From contig OZ023268.1 in the NCBI GenBank assembly GCA_964006375.1, positions 86,228,858 through 86,292,857 of the forward strand: a DNA stretch of 64,000 bases, read 5' to 3'. A model generated the notes under the pieces. The model was not told the DNA's origin, did no database searches, and saw only the letters and a program-made list of their open reading frames with translations. The position numbers and the translations under genes are program-made. Below are positions 54,012 to 61,739 of the stretch, piece after piece. The DNA is from Tillus elongatus. Its lineage: Eukaryota; Arthropoda; Insecta; Coleoptera; Cleridae. The stretch's first letter is position 1. Each line of letters begins with the position of its first letter.

Positions 54012-54169
54012 GGTGTTTGTAACGCCCCGCAACGTTTCAGCAAAACCTGTATCTGTCTTTGTTAATAACAGCCCTCACTCTGTGACACCAACATGCATAC
54101 TGACTGGGTGTCTCACTTGCATTCATATATATACACACCCAAATAAAATATAGTTTAGTTTAAGTTAAG
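54012..54169. promoter_or_regulatory. Divergent promoter region of the Polinton cassette
   Basis: These 158 bases separate the - strand capsid operon-like cluster from the + strand ATPase. CATATATATACAC at about 54124-54136 is a TATA-like element that could serve the ATPase 34-46 bases upstream of its ATG. Function inferred from position. Confidence 0.4.
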
Positions 54170-54865
54170 ATGCGTACCAGCAAACACGCTTCTGCCTTAC
54201 CCATTACAAATATAGACGATGTTGTTACGGACACAGCTCAACAACAACTGAGGCATGGTCCTCTCTTTCCAAACACCGTTCGCTGTATCATATGTGGTCC
54301 CAGTGGGTGTGGTAAAACTAATGTCATGCTGAGTTTGTTGTTTGAAGCAAACGGTTTAAAATTTGATAACGTGTATGTGTATTCAAAGTCTCTGTATCAA
54401 CCGAAATACAAGATGTTAAAGGAGGTGATGAATGCCACAAAAGGTGTTGGTTACTATCCTTATCGAGAAAACGATGAAATATTAGATCCGGAAGATGCCA
54501 AGGACAACTCTGTGTTTATATTTGATGATGTAGCTTGTGACAAACAAGATAAAATAAGAGCATACTTCAGTATGGGCAGACATAAGAATATTGATTCATT
54601 CTATCTCTGTCAAACATATACACGAATACCCAAACATCTGGTACGTGACAACACCAATGTTATTGTGTTATTCAAGCAAGATGAAACCAATTTAAAACAT
54701 GTGTACGACGATCATGTGACCACCGATATGGACTTTAAACAATTTAAAACTATCTGCCACCAATGCTGGAAAGATAATAAGTATGGTGTGTTGGTGATTG
54801 TGAAGGAAAACGATGTACACAAAGGTCGATATAGAAAAGGATTCGATAGATATATATTATTCTAA
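54170..54865 (+). CDS. Polinton packaging ATPase (FtsK/HerA, A32-like), 231 aa
   Basis: The ATG is at 54170. Walker A is CGPSGCGKTN (about residues 42-51) and Walker B is SVFIFDDVACD (about 115-125). ICLCQTYTRIPKHLVRDNTN-like text (YLCQTYTRIPKHL) provides the arginine/sensor region. RCIICGPSG and YVYSKSLYQP are typical of Polinton ATPases. These enzymes pump viral DNA into capsids. Full length for the family and unbroken. Together with protease and capsid genes it forms the conserved morphogenesis module. Confidence 0.92.
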   Translation: MRTSKHASALPITNIDDVVTDTAQQQLRHGPLFPNTVRCIICGPSGCGKTNVMLSLLFEANGLKFDNVYVYSKSLYQPKYKMLKEVMNATKGVGYYPYRENDEILDPEDAKDNSVFIFDDVACDKQDKIRAYFSMGRHKNIDSFYLCQTYTRIPKHLVRDNTNVIVLFKQDETNLKHVYDDHVTTDMDFKQFKTICHQCWKDNKYGVLVIVKENDVHKGRYRKGFDRYILF

Positions 54866-54896
54866 CAAACGATGATAGACAGGACAGTCAGCTGTC

Positions 54897-55070
54897 TAAC
54901 ACAGGTGTCTAACACAGATGTCATACAAGTGTCTAACACAGCTGTCATACAGCTGTCTAACACAGCTGTCTAACACAGCTGTCTAACACAGCTGTCTAAC
55001 ACAGCTGTCTAACACAGCTGTCTAACACAGCTGTCTAACACAGCTGTCTAACACAGCTGTCTAACAAGAC
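54897..55070 (+). repeat. 13-bp tandem array between ATPase and DUF8207 genes
   Basis: Units of AGCTGTCTAACAC repeat with period 13 for about twelve copies, the first few varied (AGGTGTCTAACAC, AGATGTCATACA). CAGCTG E-box cores recur in each unit. It lies directly upstream of the next gene and may act in its transcription. Confidence 0.9.
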
Positions 55071-55105
55071 AGCCAGACATCGTGATAAATAAGAAGGCAT
55101 GTACC

Positions 55106-56254
55106 ATGAAGGAGTCAGTATATGTTAAACCACCACACAACCTGTATCGCTCAAACAAATTATTAGACCAGCTGGTAATACCGACCAGTTGTAGCACAAT
55201 GGAAGTGTTGGGTAAGGAAGAGCGAAAAGTTAAGAAAAGGATTTTACAACTTGCTGACAATATTCGAAAAAAACATTTAATGCTTAAACTTAACAGAGCC
55301 GAGAATGATGATGCTCTGCAACGTTTATATAAACCACTTGTTGAGCCCCTAAGTGAAATATCTAAAAACACAGCAGCACAGCAGCAGCAGCCCCAGCAAC
55401 AACCAAAGGCTGAACAAATCAAAGAAGAAGTGGTACCAGAAACGAAACCCCAAGTACAGTTCCTTAAAGACCATGAAGTTTTTGAAGCTGAACCTAGGGA
55501 AGAGGCTGAGGAGACAAGTTCCGATGAGGATATCCCAACATTTGAAGAGCTTGAGGCAGATCTACAAACTGTCACATCCAACCCTGCATATCAAGAATTT
55601 TTGGAGCAATATCCTGAACGAGTTCGATATTATGTAGACAAGTATTTTACTGAACCACCAAGGCTCGCTACCATTGATCAAACGTATGGTGCTCGCTACG
55701 CTAAAGATACCGGTAGCTGGAGTCTTGGCAATAAACACTTGGATTTTACTGATAATGACATTCGACTAGGTCAACGGAGATATCCGCAAACACAAGGTCT
55801 GCTAGAATTGATATTTATGAAAACACCTAGAGGGTATACCTATGACGATCTTCAACACTATAGAGATATTCTAGAAGCAACTAGTGTGCATAAAATGAAC
55901 TATGATCCTAACGCACGAACCAAGGGTTGTTCCTCTGAAAAGTATCTGACTCTAATAAAACCGGTGATAAATCCACGAGGTCGTAGATCCTCAACTCCTC
56001 AAGGTTTTGGTTACGACACACATCATAACGCAGAACAAAAAACTGAACCTAGAGCTCAGAATGTAAGCAGCAACACTAACAACTATATGCTACAAAATAA
56101 CAAACAAATAGAATATGTCTATTGGGATGACATAAATGAGCTGGTTGATAGACTTAGACTTTTAGTAGCTTCCCAGGCTGCTGGTAATAATGCTCATAAC
56201 AATGAAATTCAGTCAATCATTGAAGAACTGAAGGAGGTTGGTGTTATCGCCTAG
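55106..56254 (+). CDS. DUF8207-type Polinton protein, 382 aa, function unknown
   Basis: The ATG at 55106 opens MKESVYVKPPHNLYRSNKLL. Residues about 30-75 form a basic helical region and about 90-105 a glutamine-rich tract. An acidic segment (EEAEETSSDEDIPTFEEL) lies near 140-160. The globular part includes DQTYGARYAKDTGSWSLGNK, LGQRRYPQTQGLLELIFMK and TPRGYTYDDLQHYRDIL. The C-terminus (YWDDINELVDRLRLLVASQA, NNEIQSIIEELKEVGVI) is a signature I associate with insect Polinton proteins bearing DUF8207. The molecular role is unknown. The frame is intact. Confidence 0.7.
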   Translation: MKESVYVKPPHNLYRSNKLLDQLVIPTSCSTMEVLGKEERKVKKRILQLADNIRKKHLMLKLNRAENDDALQRLYKPLVEPLSEISKNTAAQQQQPQQQPKAEQIKEEVVPETKPQVQFLKDHEVFEAEPREEAEETSSDEDIPTFEELEADLQTVTSNPAYQEFLEQYPERVRYYVDKYFTEPPRLATIDQTYGARYAKDTGSWSLGNKHLDFTDNDIRLGQRRYPQTQGLLELIFMKTPRGYTYDDLQHYRDILEATSVHKMNYDPNARTKGCSSEKYLTLIKPVINPRGRRSSTPQGFGYDTHHNAEQKTEPRAQNVSSNTNNYMLQNNKQIEYVYWDDINELVDRLRLLVASQAAGNNAHNNEIQSIIEELKEVGVIA

Positions 56255-56303
56255 TATACCTACATATATCAAAGATATACCTACCTTAGTGCTTAGTATA
56301 AAA

Positions 56304-56753
56304 ATGTCTATCGATAAGTTCGGACGTTCCCAATCCAATAAAGGTTCTAAGTTTAAAATTATTGAAAGAGAGATTTTCCCAAGAACTACTAGTGGTGATT
56401 TTGATTTGCAAAGCCATAGATTGTGTAACATAGCTGATCCAGTCGATGCAACAGATGGTGTAAATAAAAAATTTGTTGATGTATGGATAGACGACTATCA
56501 GAAGAACAAAGATGAGGTAACACAAAGAATCATTGCCATACTACTTGAAGCTGTACACAAACCTGAGTTGGAAGATTTAAAAAACGAATTTGAAAATAAA
56601 TTGAAAATTTTAGCTAAGAACATAACTGCTCAAGTTTTAAAAGATGTTGATGTATTAAAGAATAATAAGCTAAAGAATAAGCTGGGAGAAATAGACAGCA
56701 AACTAAAAGATTTACATGATAAGTGGATACTTTTAAATCCAACATCGCCATGA
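56304..56753 (+). CDS. Fibre-like trimeric attachment protein candidate, 149 aa
   Basis: The ATG at 56304 opens MSIDKFGRS; it lies 49 bases after the DUF8207 stop. Residues about 30-60 read DFDLQSHRLCNIADPVDATD and GVNKKFVD. This is close to the L..I.DPVD..DAVNKKYVD motif recurring in phage tail-fibre shafts. The rest (about 75-140) is strongly charged and helical, suggesting a coiled-coil trimer. I infer a fibre-like protein; a receptor-binding head is not evident. Its stop TGA overlaps the next ATG (ATGA). Confidence 0.5.
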   Translation: MSIDKFGRSQSNKGSKFKIIEREIFPRTTSGDFDLQSHRLCNIADPVDATDGVNKKFVDVWIDDYQKNKDEVTQRIIAILLEAVHKPELEDLKNEFENKLKILAKNITAQVLKDVDVLKNNKLKNKLGEIDSKLKDLHDKWILLNPTSP

Positions 56754-56875
56754 AACAAACAGACATCTATCTGGTTGAACGCATCTTGAGGAAGAAAGGC
56801 AAGCAGCTCTATGTAAAATGGCTGGGTTTTGATAAATCTCAGAATTCTTGGATAAATTCAGATGATGTTAAATAA
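56750..56875 (+). CDS. Stand-alone chromodomain micro-gene, 41 aa
   Basis: It starts at the ATGA overlap with the fibre-like gene and reads YLVERILRKKGKQLYVKWLG then FDKSQNSWINSDDVK. That is a chromodomain core: the V-E-R/K-I-L strand, Y-V-K-W-L-G-F, then N-S-W. The last helix is short. Polinton integrases carry a C-terminal chromodomain. Here no integrase precedes it, so it is either a relic of integrase or a separate small protein coupled translationally to the fibre-like gene. Confidence 0.7.
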   Translation: MKQTDIYLVERILRKKGKQLYVKWLGFDKSQNSWINSDDVK

Positions 56876-56985
56876 GCTTATATATTTAATGTATTAATGT
56901 ACTTAGAATAAAATAAAAGTCTTTATTAAAATAATGTTATTTTATTTTTTTCATCTGGTTACATACAATTAAGCTAAGTGAACAA
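56876..56985. terminator. Convergent polyadenylation region
   Basis: The AATAAAATAAAAG tract near 56909 follows the + strand genes, and its T-rich continuation gives AATAAA-type signals in complement for the - strand KilA-N gene. The two transcription units converge here. Confidence 0.6.
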
Positions 56986-57261
56986 TTACAATTTATATCG
57001 TAAATCAATAATATCCTGAATAAACTTCTCCTGAGGTACATCTGCTATCTGTAGATCGTTTCTCTTCGCCTTGAGGTATTCGACTTCGGTCTTTATTCTG
57101 TTAAAGAGATTTACAGAATTTGGATCATACAACATGTTTAAAACTACTTCGGAATCAGGGTGTTTATTTTTAAAGTTCTTGACAGCTCTTTTAAAACTTT
57201 TCTTCTGAGTCCTTACAGCATGATATGGATAGGTAGTATCCTTCTCATTTCTTGAAAGCAA
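56986..57261 (-). pseudogene. DUF3627-like C-terminal part of the KilA-N protein, out of frame
   Basis: It has no ATG at its start. It encodes YPYHAVRTQKKSFKRAVKNF and VNLFNRIKTEVEYLKAKRND, resembling the C-terminal domain that follows KilA-N in large insect DNA viruses (DUF3627). It overlaps the end of the KilA-N frame by 17 bases and lies in another frame. A single-base change, or possibly ribosomal frameshifting, separates them. The break is described only. Confidence 0.55.
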
Positions 57262-57886
57262 ACTTTAACTCTTCTAAATGTTCTGTGATTTTAGCATTTG
57301 TTTCTCGCATACGCTGCACTTCATCATCTATCTCCATTAATTTCACTTCAATTTCTTTGAGGTTATCCTTGTATTTTTGATTAAATTCACTTACGAAAAA
57401 ATCAAAAATAATTTGGTTGCACTTTTCATAGAAACTATTGGATATCCAACAAGCCAAATTTAATATCAAATCTTTACAGACATATGTACCAGATATCAAG
57501 TTGTTTTCAGTCTGTGTTCCACCAAAGTCCACCAAGTATGTAGCGGTTGTAGGTGTTAGTTGAGATGTTGCTTCCAGCACATCTAGGGGGCCGGAATTCC
57601 GGCCCCCTAGATGTGACTCTAAGTGGACATCTTCGGTTGAAATATTAAGGTAATCGGTATTCTGGCTACCTAAATGTTTCTTCGCCTGACCGTTGTAATA
57701 GGTAATCAACTCTTTAGTTTTCTTATTTTCCAACCAATGTCTGAATCTTTTCTCACCATCTTTACACAGCTTAGTCGCATTAAAATAACCAGTGTTTTTA
57801 TCAATAATTAATTGAAAGTCTGCAAATAAACCATACCAGAAGTTGTCTTTAATTTGCTGGTAGCACACATCATTTAATGTAGCCAT
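57245..57886 (-). CDS. KilA-N domain protein, 213 aa
   Basis: The best start is ATG 57886 (MATLNDVCYQQIKDNFWYGL). The KilA-N DNA-binding domain spans about residues 14-105, with FNATKLCKDGEKRFRHWLEN as signature and TYVCKDLILNLACWISNSFY as its final helix. A coiled coil (KEIEVKLMEIDDEVQRMRE) follows. KilA-N proteins occur in phages and in baculo-, asco-, irido- and poxviruses of insects and are not a core Polinton gene, so horizontal gain is likely. A perfect 38-bp palindrome sits in the domain at 57578-57615 without breaking the frame. Role, probably DNA binding, is inferred. Confidence 0.8.
   Translation of the reverse strand: MATLNDVCYQQIKDNFWYGLFADFQLIIDKNTGYFNATKLCKDGEKRFRHWLENKKTKELITYYNGQAKKHLGSQNTDYLNISTEDVHLESHLGGRNSGPLDVLEATSQLTPTTATYLVDFGGTQTENNLISGTYVCKDLILNLACWISNSFYEKCNQIIFDFFVSEFNQKYKDNLKEIEVKLMEIDDEVQRMRETNAKITEHLEELKFAFKK
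57578..57615. repeat. Perfect 38-bp palindrome inside the KilA-N gene
   Basis: The sequence is its own reverse complement over 38 bases, centred on GGAATTCC, with GGGGGCC flanks. It encodes about twelve residues (HLGGRNSGPLDV). It could form a cruciform. Confidence 0.95.
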
Positions 57887-57907
57887 TTTAAACACACTAC
57901 TGAGCAC

Positions 57908-58414
57908 TTGGATACGTTAGAGTTAACTGAAGCACGTCTTACCTCTACGATAACTAAATTTTGAATGAGTTTAACAGTGTGTAGTGAACAATTTACATGG
58001 ATGATGTCATCCTTTCGGTTTGTACTAGACAAGCTCAAACACGAGTAATGGGGGTGATTGAACAGATATAACACAAGATAACATTCACCAAAGTCATCAA
58101 CTGACACGTTATTTACCCTAAGCGGGCCTCTCTCTTGCGTATATTAAACAGATACACAGACAAGTTCAAACACAAATAATGGGGTGATGTCATTCAACGG
58201 AAATTACACTAGATAACAACCGTACAGACAAAACTCAAACAGGTTTGTGGAACAGGTTTGTGGATGATGTCATACTTCTAACGGCTGTATTCTAGACAAG
58301 CTCAAACACGAATACCATTTACCCATCAAGGGGCCCCCTACAGTATGTTTCTGAACTTCCTTCTTTTGTTTGCTAACGACCTCTGTGTGTTATTTTTAAA
58401 TAAGTCTTCAACCA
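57908..58414. other. Polinton right inner non-coding region
   Basis: It contains repeated phrases: ACAAGCTCAAACACGA twice, GATGATGTCAT twice, and CACGAGTAATGGGG/CACAAATAATGGGG. They may be promoter or replication repeats upstream of KilA-N; no coding. Confidence 0.4.
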
Positions 58415-58664
58415 TCTTTATCAGCGAAAGGCACCATCTTTAAGAAAGAAAGCCGCCATTTTTTATAATGTCAGCTTAAGGTATCACAGGCTTCCATCTT
58501 TCATTCCGCCATTTTGGTTCTTCCGTTTTGGTTCCGCCTCTAATATTAAACATTATTTTGTAAATCATCCATTTGTCTAATAATAAACTTTAATTCTATT
58601 ACATGTATGGTTTGTAATTAAAAGTCGTATATATATATACCAACCTAAAACAATAAATTAACAA

Positions 58665-58735
58665 GCGTCTGCTTAGCTTAACGGGTAGCATCGTTGCCTC
58701 CCATCTGAATGCCCCGGGTTCGAAACTCACCTGCA
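58665..58735 (+). other. tRNA-like sequence in right TIR
   Basis: Same sequence as 51130-51200 in complement: A-box-like TAGCTTAACGGGTAGC at 58674 and B box GGTTCGAAACTC at 58718-58729, ending ACCTGCACCA. Stems are not canonical. Confidence 0.5.
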
Positions 58736-58836
58736 CCAAATGGTTTTTTTCAAAATATAATAATTTGAAGTAATAGGTTAGACACTTATGTGATTGTCTG
58801 GCACAAGTCATGTGACGTCACTGTCTGGCCAAAGAC

Positions 58837-58849
58837 AGGTCAATGACCT
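58837..58849. promoter_or_regulatory. Perfect IR1 palindrome, right TIR
   Basis: AGGTCAATGACCT, the counterpart of 51028-51040; EcR/USP-type site by sequence only. Confidence 0.55.
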
Positions 58850-58889
58850 TAGAATGTTTACATAACAAGACTAAATGTGACTGTCTGGC

Positions 58890-59069
58890 CCAGGGCGTGG
58901 CTGGGCGCCGGGGCTGGCGCCGGGGCTTGGCGCCGGGGGCCGGGGCGTGGCTAGGCGCCGGGGCCGGGGCAGGCGCCGGGGCAGGCGCCAGGGCAGGCGC
59001 CAGTGCAGGCGCCTGCGTCAGGGTAGGCGCCAGGGCGTGGCGCCGGCGCCGGGGCAAGCGCCAGGGCGT
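58890..59069. repeat. GGCGCC-rich block in right TIR
   Basis: About 180 bases of GGGCAGGCGCC/GGGGCCGGGG variants around GGCGCC; longer than the left copy. Confidence 0.9.
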
Positions 59070-59639
59070 GATGCAGGTTACATTGGAAGCCATCTTGGGT
59101 CCGCCATCTTGGAAGGGACGGAGTCCTTGTGGGCGGGGCCCCCCTATCTATATACTGTTGGGTCGGTAACTGGCAGCTGTCAACTGTCAACTGTCATGTC
59201 GGTAACTGGCAGCTGTCAACTGTCAACTGTCATGTCGGTAATGCAGATCCCATACTTAACCACATGTGACGTCACTGTCTGTCCAAAGTGGCCCAATACC
59301 TACTTGCAGGAGTTGCATACTTGTAGGAGCTGTCAGTCGAACAATATGCACTCGTTGAGAGGTTGCATTTCAATCAAAGCTTGATTAAATATTTAATGGA
59401 CAGTTGTTTAATCAAGGTTTCAGACGACCAATCATAGACTATGATTCGGGTTTTTGCTATGACAACTAAATATTTTGAAGCTGTGATTGGTTGTATCAAG
59501 CCCTGATTAACTTACCAGCCGTTAGATGTTTAATTGACCTTTGTGAAACTGGGCATAAGTGTTTCTTTTGTGTTTATTGTTGTTATTTGGTCTGAGATTA
59601 GTTGTGGACTGACATATTAGTTTTTATTATATTTTAATG

Positions 59640-60240
59640 TACTTACTAAATAAGTGGCCCTGTTATTGGTTGTATACTGTTGGGCTTTATTCAAATAAGG
59701 TTACAGTAAATATGAGAAAATTGTAAACATGTTGGGGGTGTTAGAATGGTTGAATGTTGAGAGACTGAATGTACTTGTTTTTCTACACGAAATAAAAAAA
59801 GGAACTCTGCTAGTCTATCTTAAAGAATGTCTAACATACTTCAATGAGGTGCACAATTATGGGACAAGAGGTAAGAGTGAATTCTTTCTAGAACATACGA
59901 ACACAAAGATGGCACAAAATTCAGTTTTTTCAAGGGTGCTAAGGAATATAACCCACTTCCTAGTGATATTAAAAACTAGAAAGTGTTAGGTTGTTTAAAA
60001 CCAAAGTTAAAGAGTACCTGACCAAAATATAGATAGCTTTAGTTTTAAATTGTTACCATTAATGTTGTGCAATCAGTTGTTTGATAGAATTTTTGTGATA
60101 AAAGTATATTATAAGTGTTTTAAGACTGAGTTTTATATTAGTAATAAGTTTGTAGCTTTGCATTTATTTTTATTGTAATTTTTATATGTAGTATTTTTGC
60201 TAAATAAGCATTATTATTATTATTATTATAAATAAATAGA
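59640..60240 (+). pseudogene. 3'-terminal fragment of a non-LTR retrotransposon
   Basis: The degenerate frame at 59730-59990 reads LVYLKECLTYF, VHNYGTRGKSEF and NSVFSRV. These match the extreme C-terminus of jockey/RTE-type RT proteins (the YNTRHR motif region). KLKSTWPKYR-like text follows and the block ends in a (TTA)n tail. 5' truncated. Confidence 0.6.
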
Positions 60241-60699
60241 TATCGGGGATCTTATCAGTAATATTTCCATGGTAATGGTAATATGTATTACCAAAAACTG
60301 TACTGGGTAACTTTACATAATATTACTTAAATTTTCAGTAATATTACATCTTTCATCACTAAACCTGACAAAAGCTGGTTTATCTGCAGAACTGGTTTAG
60401 TAAAGATAAAAAACTTGTATCAGTAAACTTTTATTAACACATGTGGTAACAATGAAACCATAAGTAAATCAAGTTTGCAATGCCAGTCCTCCCAGAAACA
60501 AATCAACAATCTTCAAAGGTAAGACAACAGTTAAATAATAAAGAATACACTTCACATTCCTTAGCTAAATTATTGATTGTTGCCTTAACTTGGTGAAACC
60601 ATTCCATATTAAATAAAGATTTAGAAGGCCGATGTTGGACACTGGTGATTCAAACTGAAGCAGAAAGCGGAATCACCCCCAAAAAAGTAACATAACTGA

Positions 60700-60750
60700 G
60701 CGCTAGATACGTATTTCAACAACGAAGTTGTCTTCATCAGTATCTAACAT
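60700..60750 (-). ncRNA. Candidate hammerhead ribozyme with intact core
   Basis: On the - strand: core CTGATGA (60734-60740), stem II ACAAC-TTC-GTTGT, GAAA (60714-60717), palindromic stem III TACGTA (60708-60713), then TC as cleavage site and TAG pairing in part with stem I. All invariant core bases are present. It lies inside a repeated segment with no recognised protein; Penelope-type origin is likely by analogy with 27605. Confidence 0.65.
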
Positions 60751-60997
60751 CTGCTTTTCTTCTTTAGAACTGGTTTCGCCTTTTTCAGCGCCATCAAGTA
60801 CTTTTCTCGCTTGACGAAGGCCAAAGAAGTTGCAGAGAAGAAAAGAAGCATTTGTGATGCCATAAAAAAGTATCTATCTACATCTGTATTTCCATGGCTA
60901 ATTTTGAGAATGCATTAAATTAACACTTATTGTTAGTTGAAGAGTCACTTAATTTTAAGATGATGACGAAGTTTACTTTCTTCAGTTTATTCATTAT

Positions 60998-61069
60998 TCA
61001 TTTTAAGGTATCCATTACTTGTCGTAACATTTGATTACATAAAGCGGCGTATGGATTCAGCTCCACTAA
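60998..61069 (-). CDS. TTC36: TTC36-like protein, terminal exon
   Basis: After the acceptor TTTTTCAG the exon reads LVELNPYAALCNQMLRQVMD TLK and TGA. LNPYAALCN is the conserved C-terminal signature of tetratricopeptide repeat protein 36. A polyadenylation signal (AATAAA in complement) is at 60986-60991, seven bases after the stop. Confidence 0.85.
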   Translation of the reverse strand, partial: LVELNPYAALCNQMLRQVMDTLK

Positions 61070-61276
61070 CTGAAAAATTTAACAAACAATTATATAAACA
61101 TTATGTAAAATCAACAATTCTCATTTGAATGAAATAAATGATGAGTGGAAATGAGACAATCACTATTAAAGAAGGTATGTTTCTTCAAGCGAAGTTTGAA
61201 ATTTGTGATGAGCACTAAAACATTTAAATGAAAATTCACAGTTTTTACTGGTCTTGTAAAGGAACAGCATTGTTAC

Positions 61277-61452
61277 CTGACTTTTGGCAAATTTATTTCC
61301 CATTTTAGCAGCAATTTCAAAATCTGCTCTTGCTTCATCTAAACGTTCAGCTCTTCTGTGCAGTACTCCTCTTTGACAATATGCTTGACATAATGTTTTT
61401 TGTTGTTTTTTACCAGCAAGTTCAATAGCCATGGTTAGATCATTGAAAGCAT
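61277..61452 (-). CDS. TTC36: TTC36-like protein, penultimate exon
   Basis: The exon (176 bases, acceptor AATTGCAG, donor GTAACA) encodes DAFNDLTMAIELAGKKQQKT, then LCQAYCQRGVLHRRAERLDE and ARADFEIAAKMGNKFAKSQ. These are the TPR helices of TTC36, in which the QRGLLHR...DEAR.DFE.AA.LG..FAK.Q pattern is diagnostic. It joins the terminal exon in phase 0 and begins two bases into an aspartate codon, so at least one upstream exon exists. That exon was not found in the 2.5 kb up to the window end. TTC36 is a small TPR protein reported as an HSP70-binding protein; its role here is inferred from homology. Confidence 0.88.
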
Positions 61453-61739
61453 CTGCAATTAAATATGTGTAAAAAAAAATCAATGTTTTGCCCACAAATA
61501 GCAATAGAAAAAAAAAAGAGAGGGTTTCGCAAGCAGCAATTATAGACATCTCCCCCGAGGAACTAGTGTATCAGTCCTTAAATATTTTTCACAATATTAA
61601 CTTTGTGAAGAATGGTTTAATTAACACTATTCTTCAGCAGATAGTATGACAGAGCATCATTATTTTTATCATCTGATTGACAGCTTTAGTACCACAGAAT
61701 TACAAAGAGGGTGGGAGTGTGTGTGGTTGTTTACATATA

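Larger units (their letters stand above)
50796..59304. mobile_element. Polinton/Maverick-like (adintovirus-like) element, 8.5 kb, non-autonomous
   Basis: The boundaries are exact: TGCAGG at 50790-50795 and again at 59305-59310 is a 6-bp target duplication, the Polinton length. The element begins AGTAGGTA and ends TACCTACT. Terminal inverted repeats run about 50796-51438 and 58415-59304. The - strand carries truncated major capsid, minor capsid, protease and a pX/pVI-like protein. The + strand carries packaging ATPase, a DUF8207-type protein, a fibre-like protein and a chromodomain. KilA-N is on the - strand at right. No protein-primed DNA polymerase or integrase core was found, so mobility or replication would need help in trans. 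Confidence 0.92.
58415..59304. repeat. Polinton right terminal inverted repeat
   Basis: Inverted copy of the left repeat, about 250 bases longer. It holds the tRNA-like sequence (58665-58735), TGACGTCA (58813-58820, 59267-59274), IR1 AGGTCAATGACCT (58837-58849) and the GGCGCC block (58890-59069). A 36-base direct repeat (GTCGGTAACTGGCAGCTGTC start) at 59162-59233 is missing on the left. Confidence 0.9.

Noticed and set aside
54897..55070. CRISPR-like array
   Set aside because: Units are contiguous 13-mers without spacers, in a eukaryotic element.
58665..58735. Genuine tRNA gene in the right TIR
   Set aside because: A and B boxes are recognisable but acceptor and anticodon stems do not pair; called tRNA-like only.
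60760..60910. Short coding-like stretches on both strands next to the 60700 ribozyme motif
   Set aside because: Neither strand gives a recognisable domain or splice-bounded exon; composition alone is not enough.
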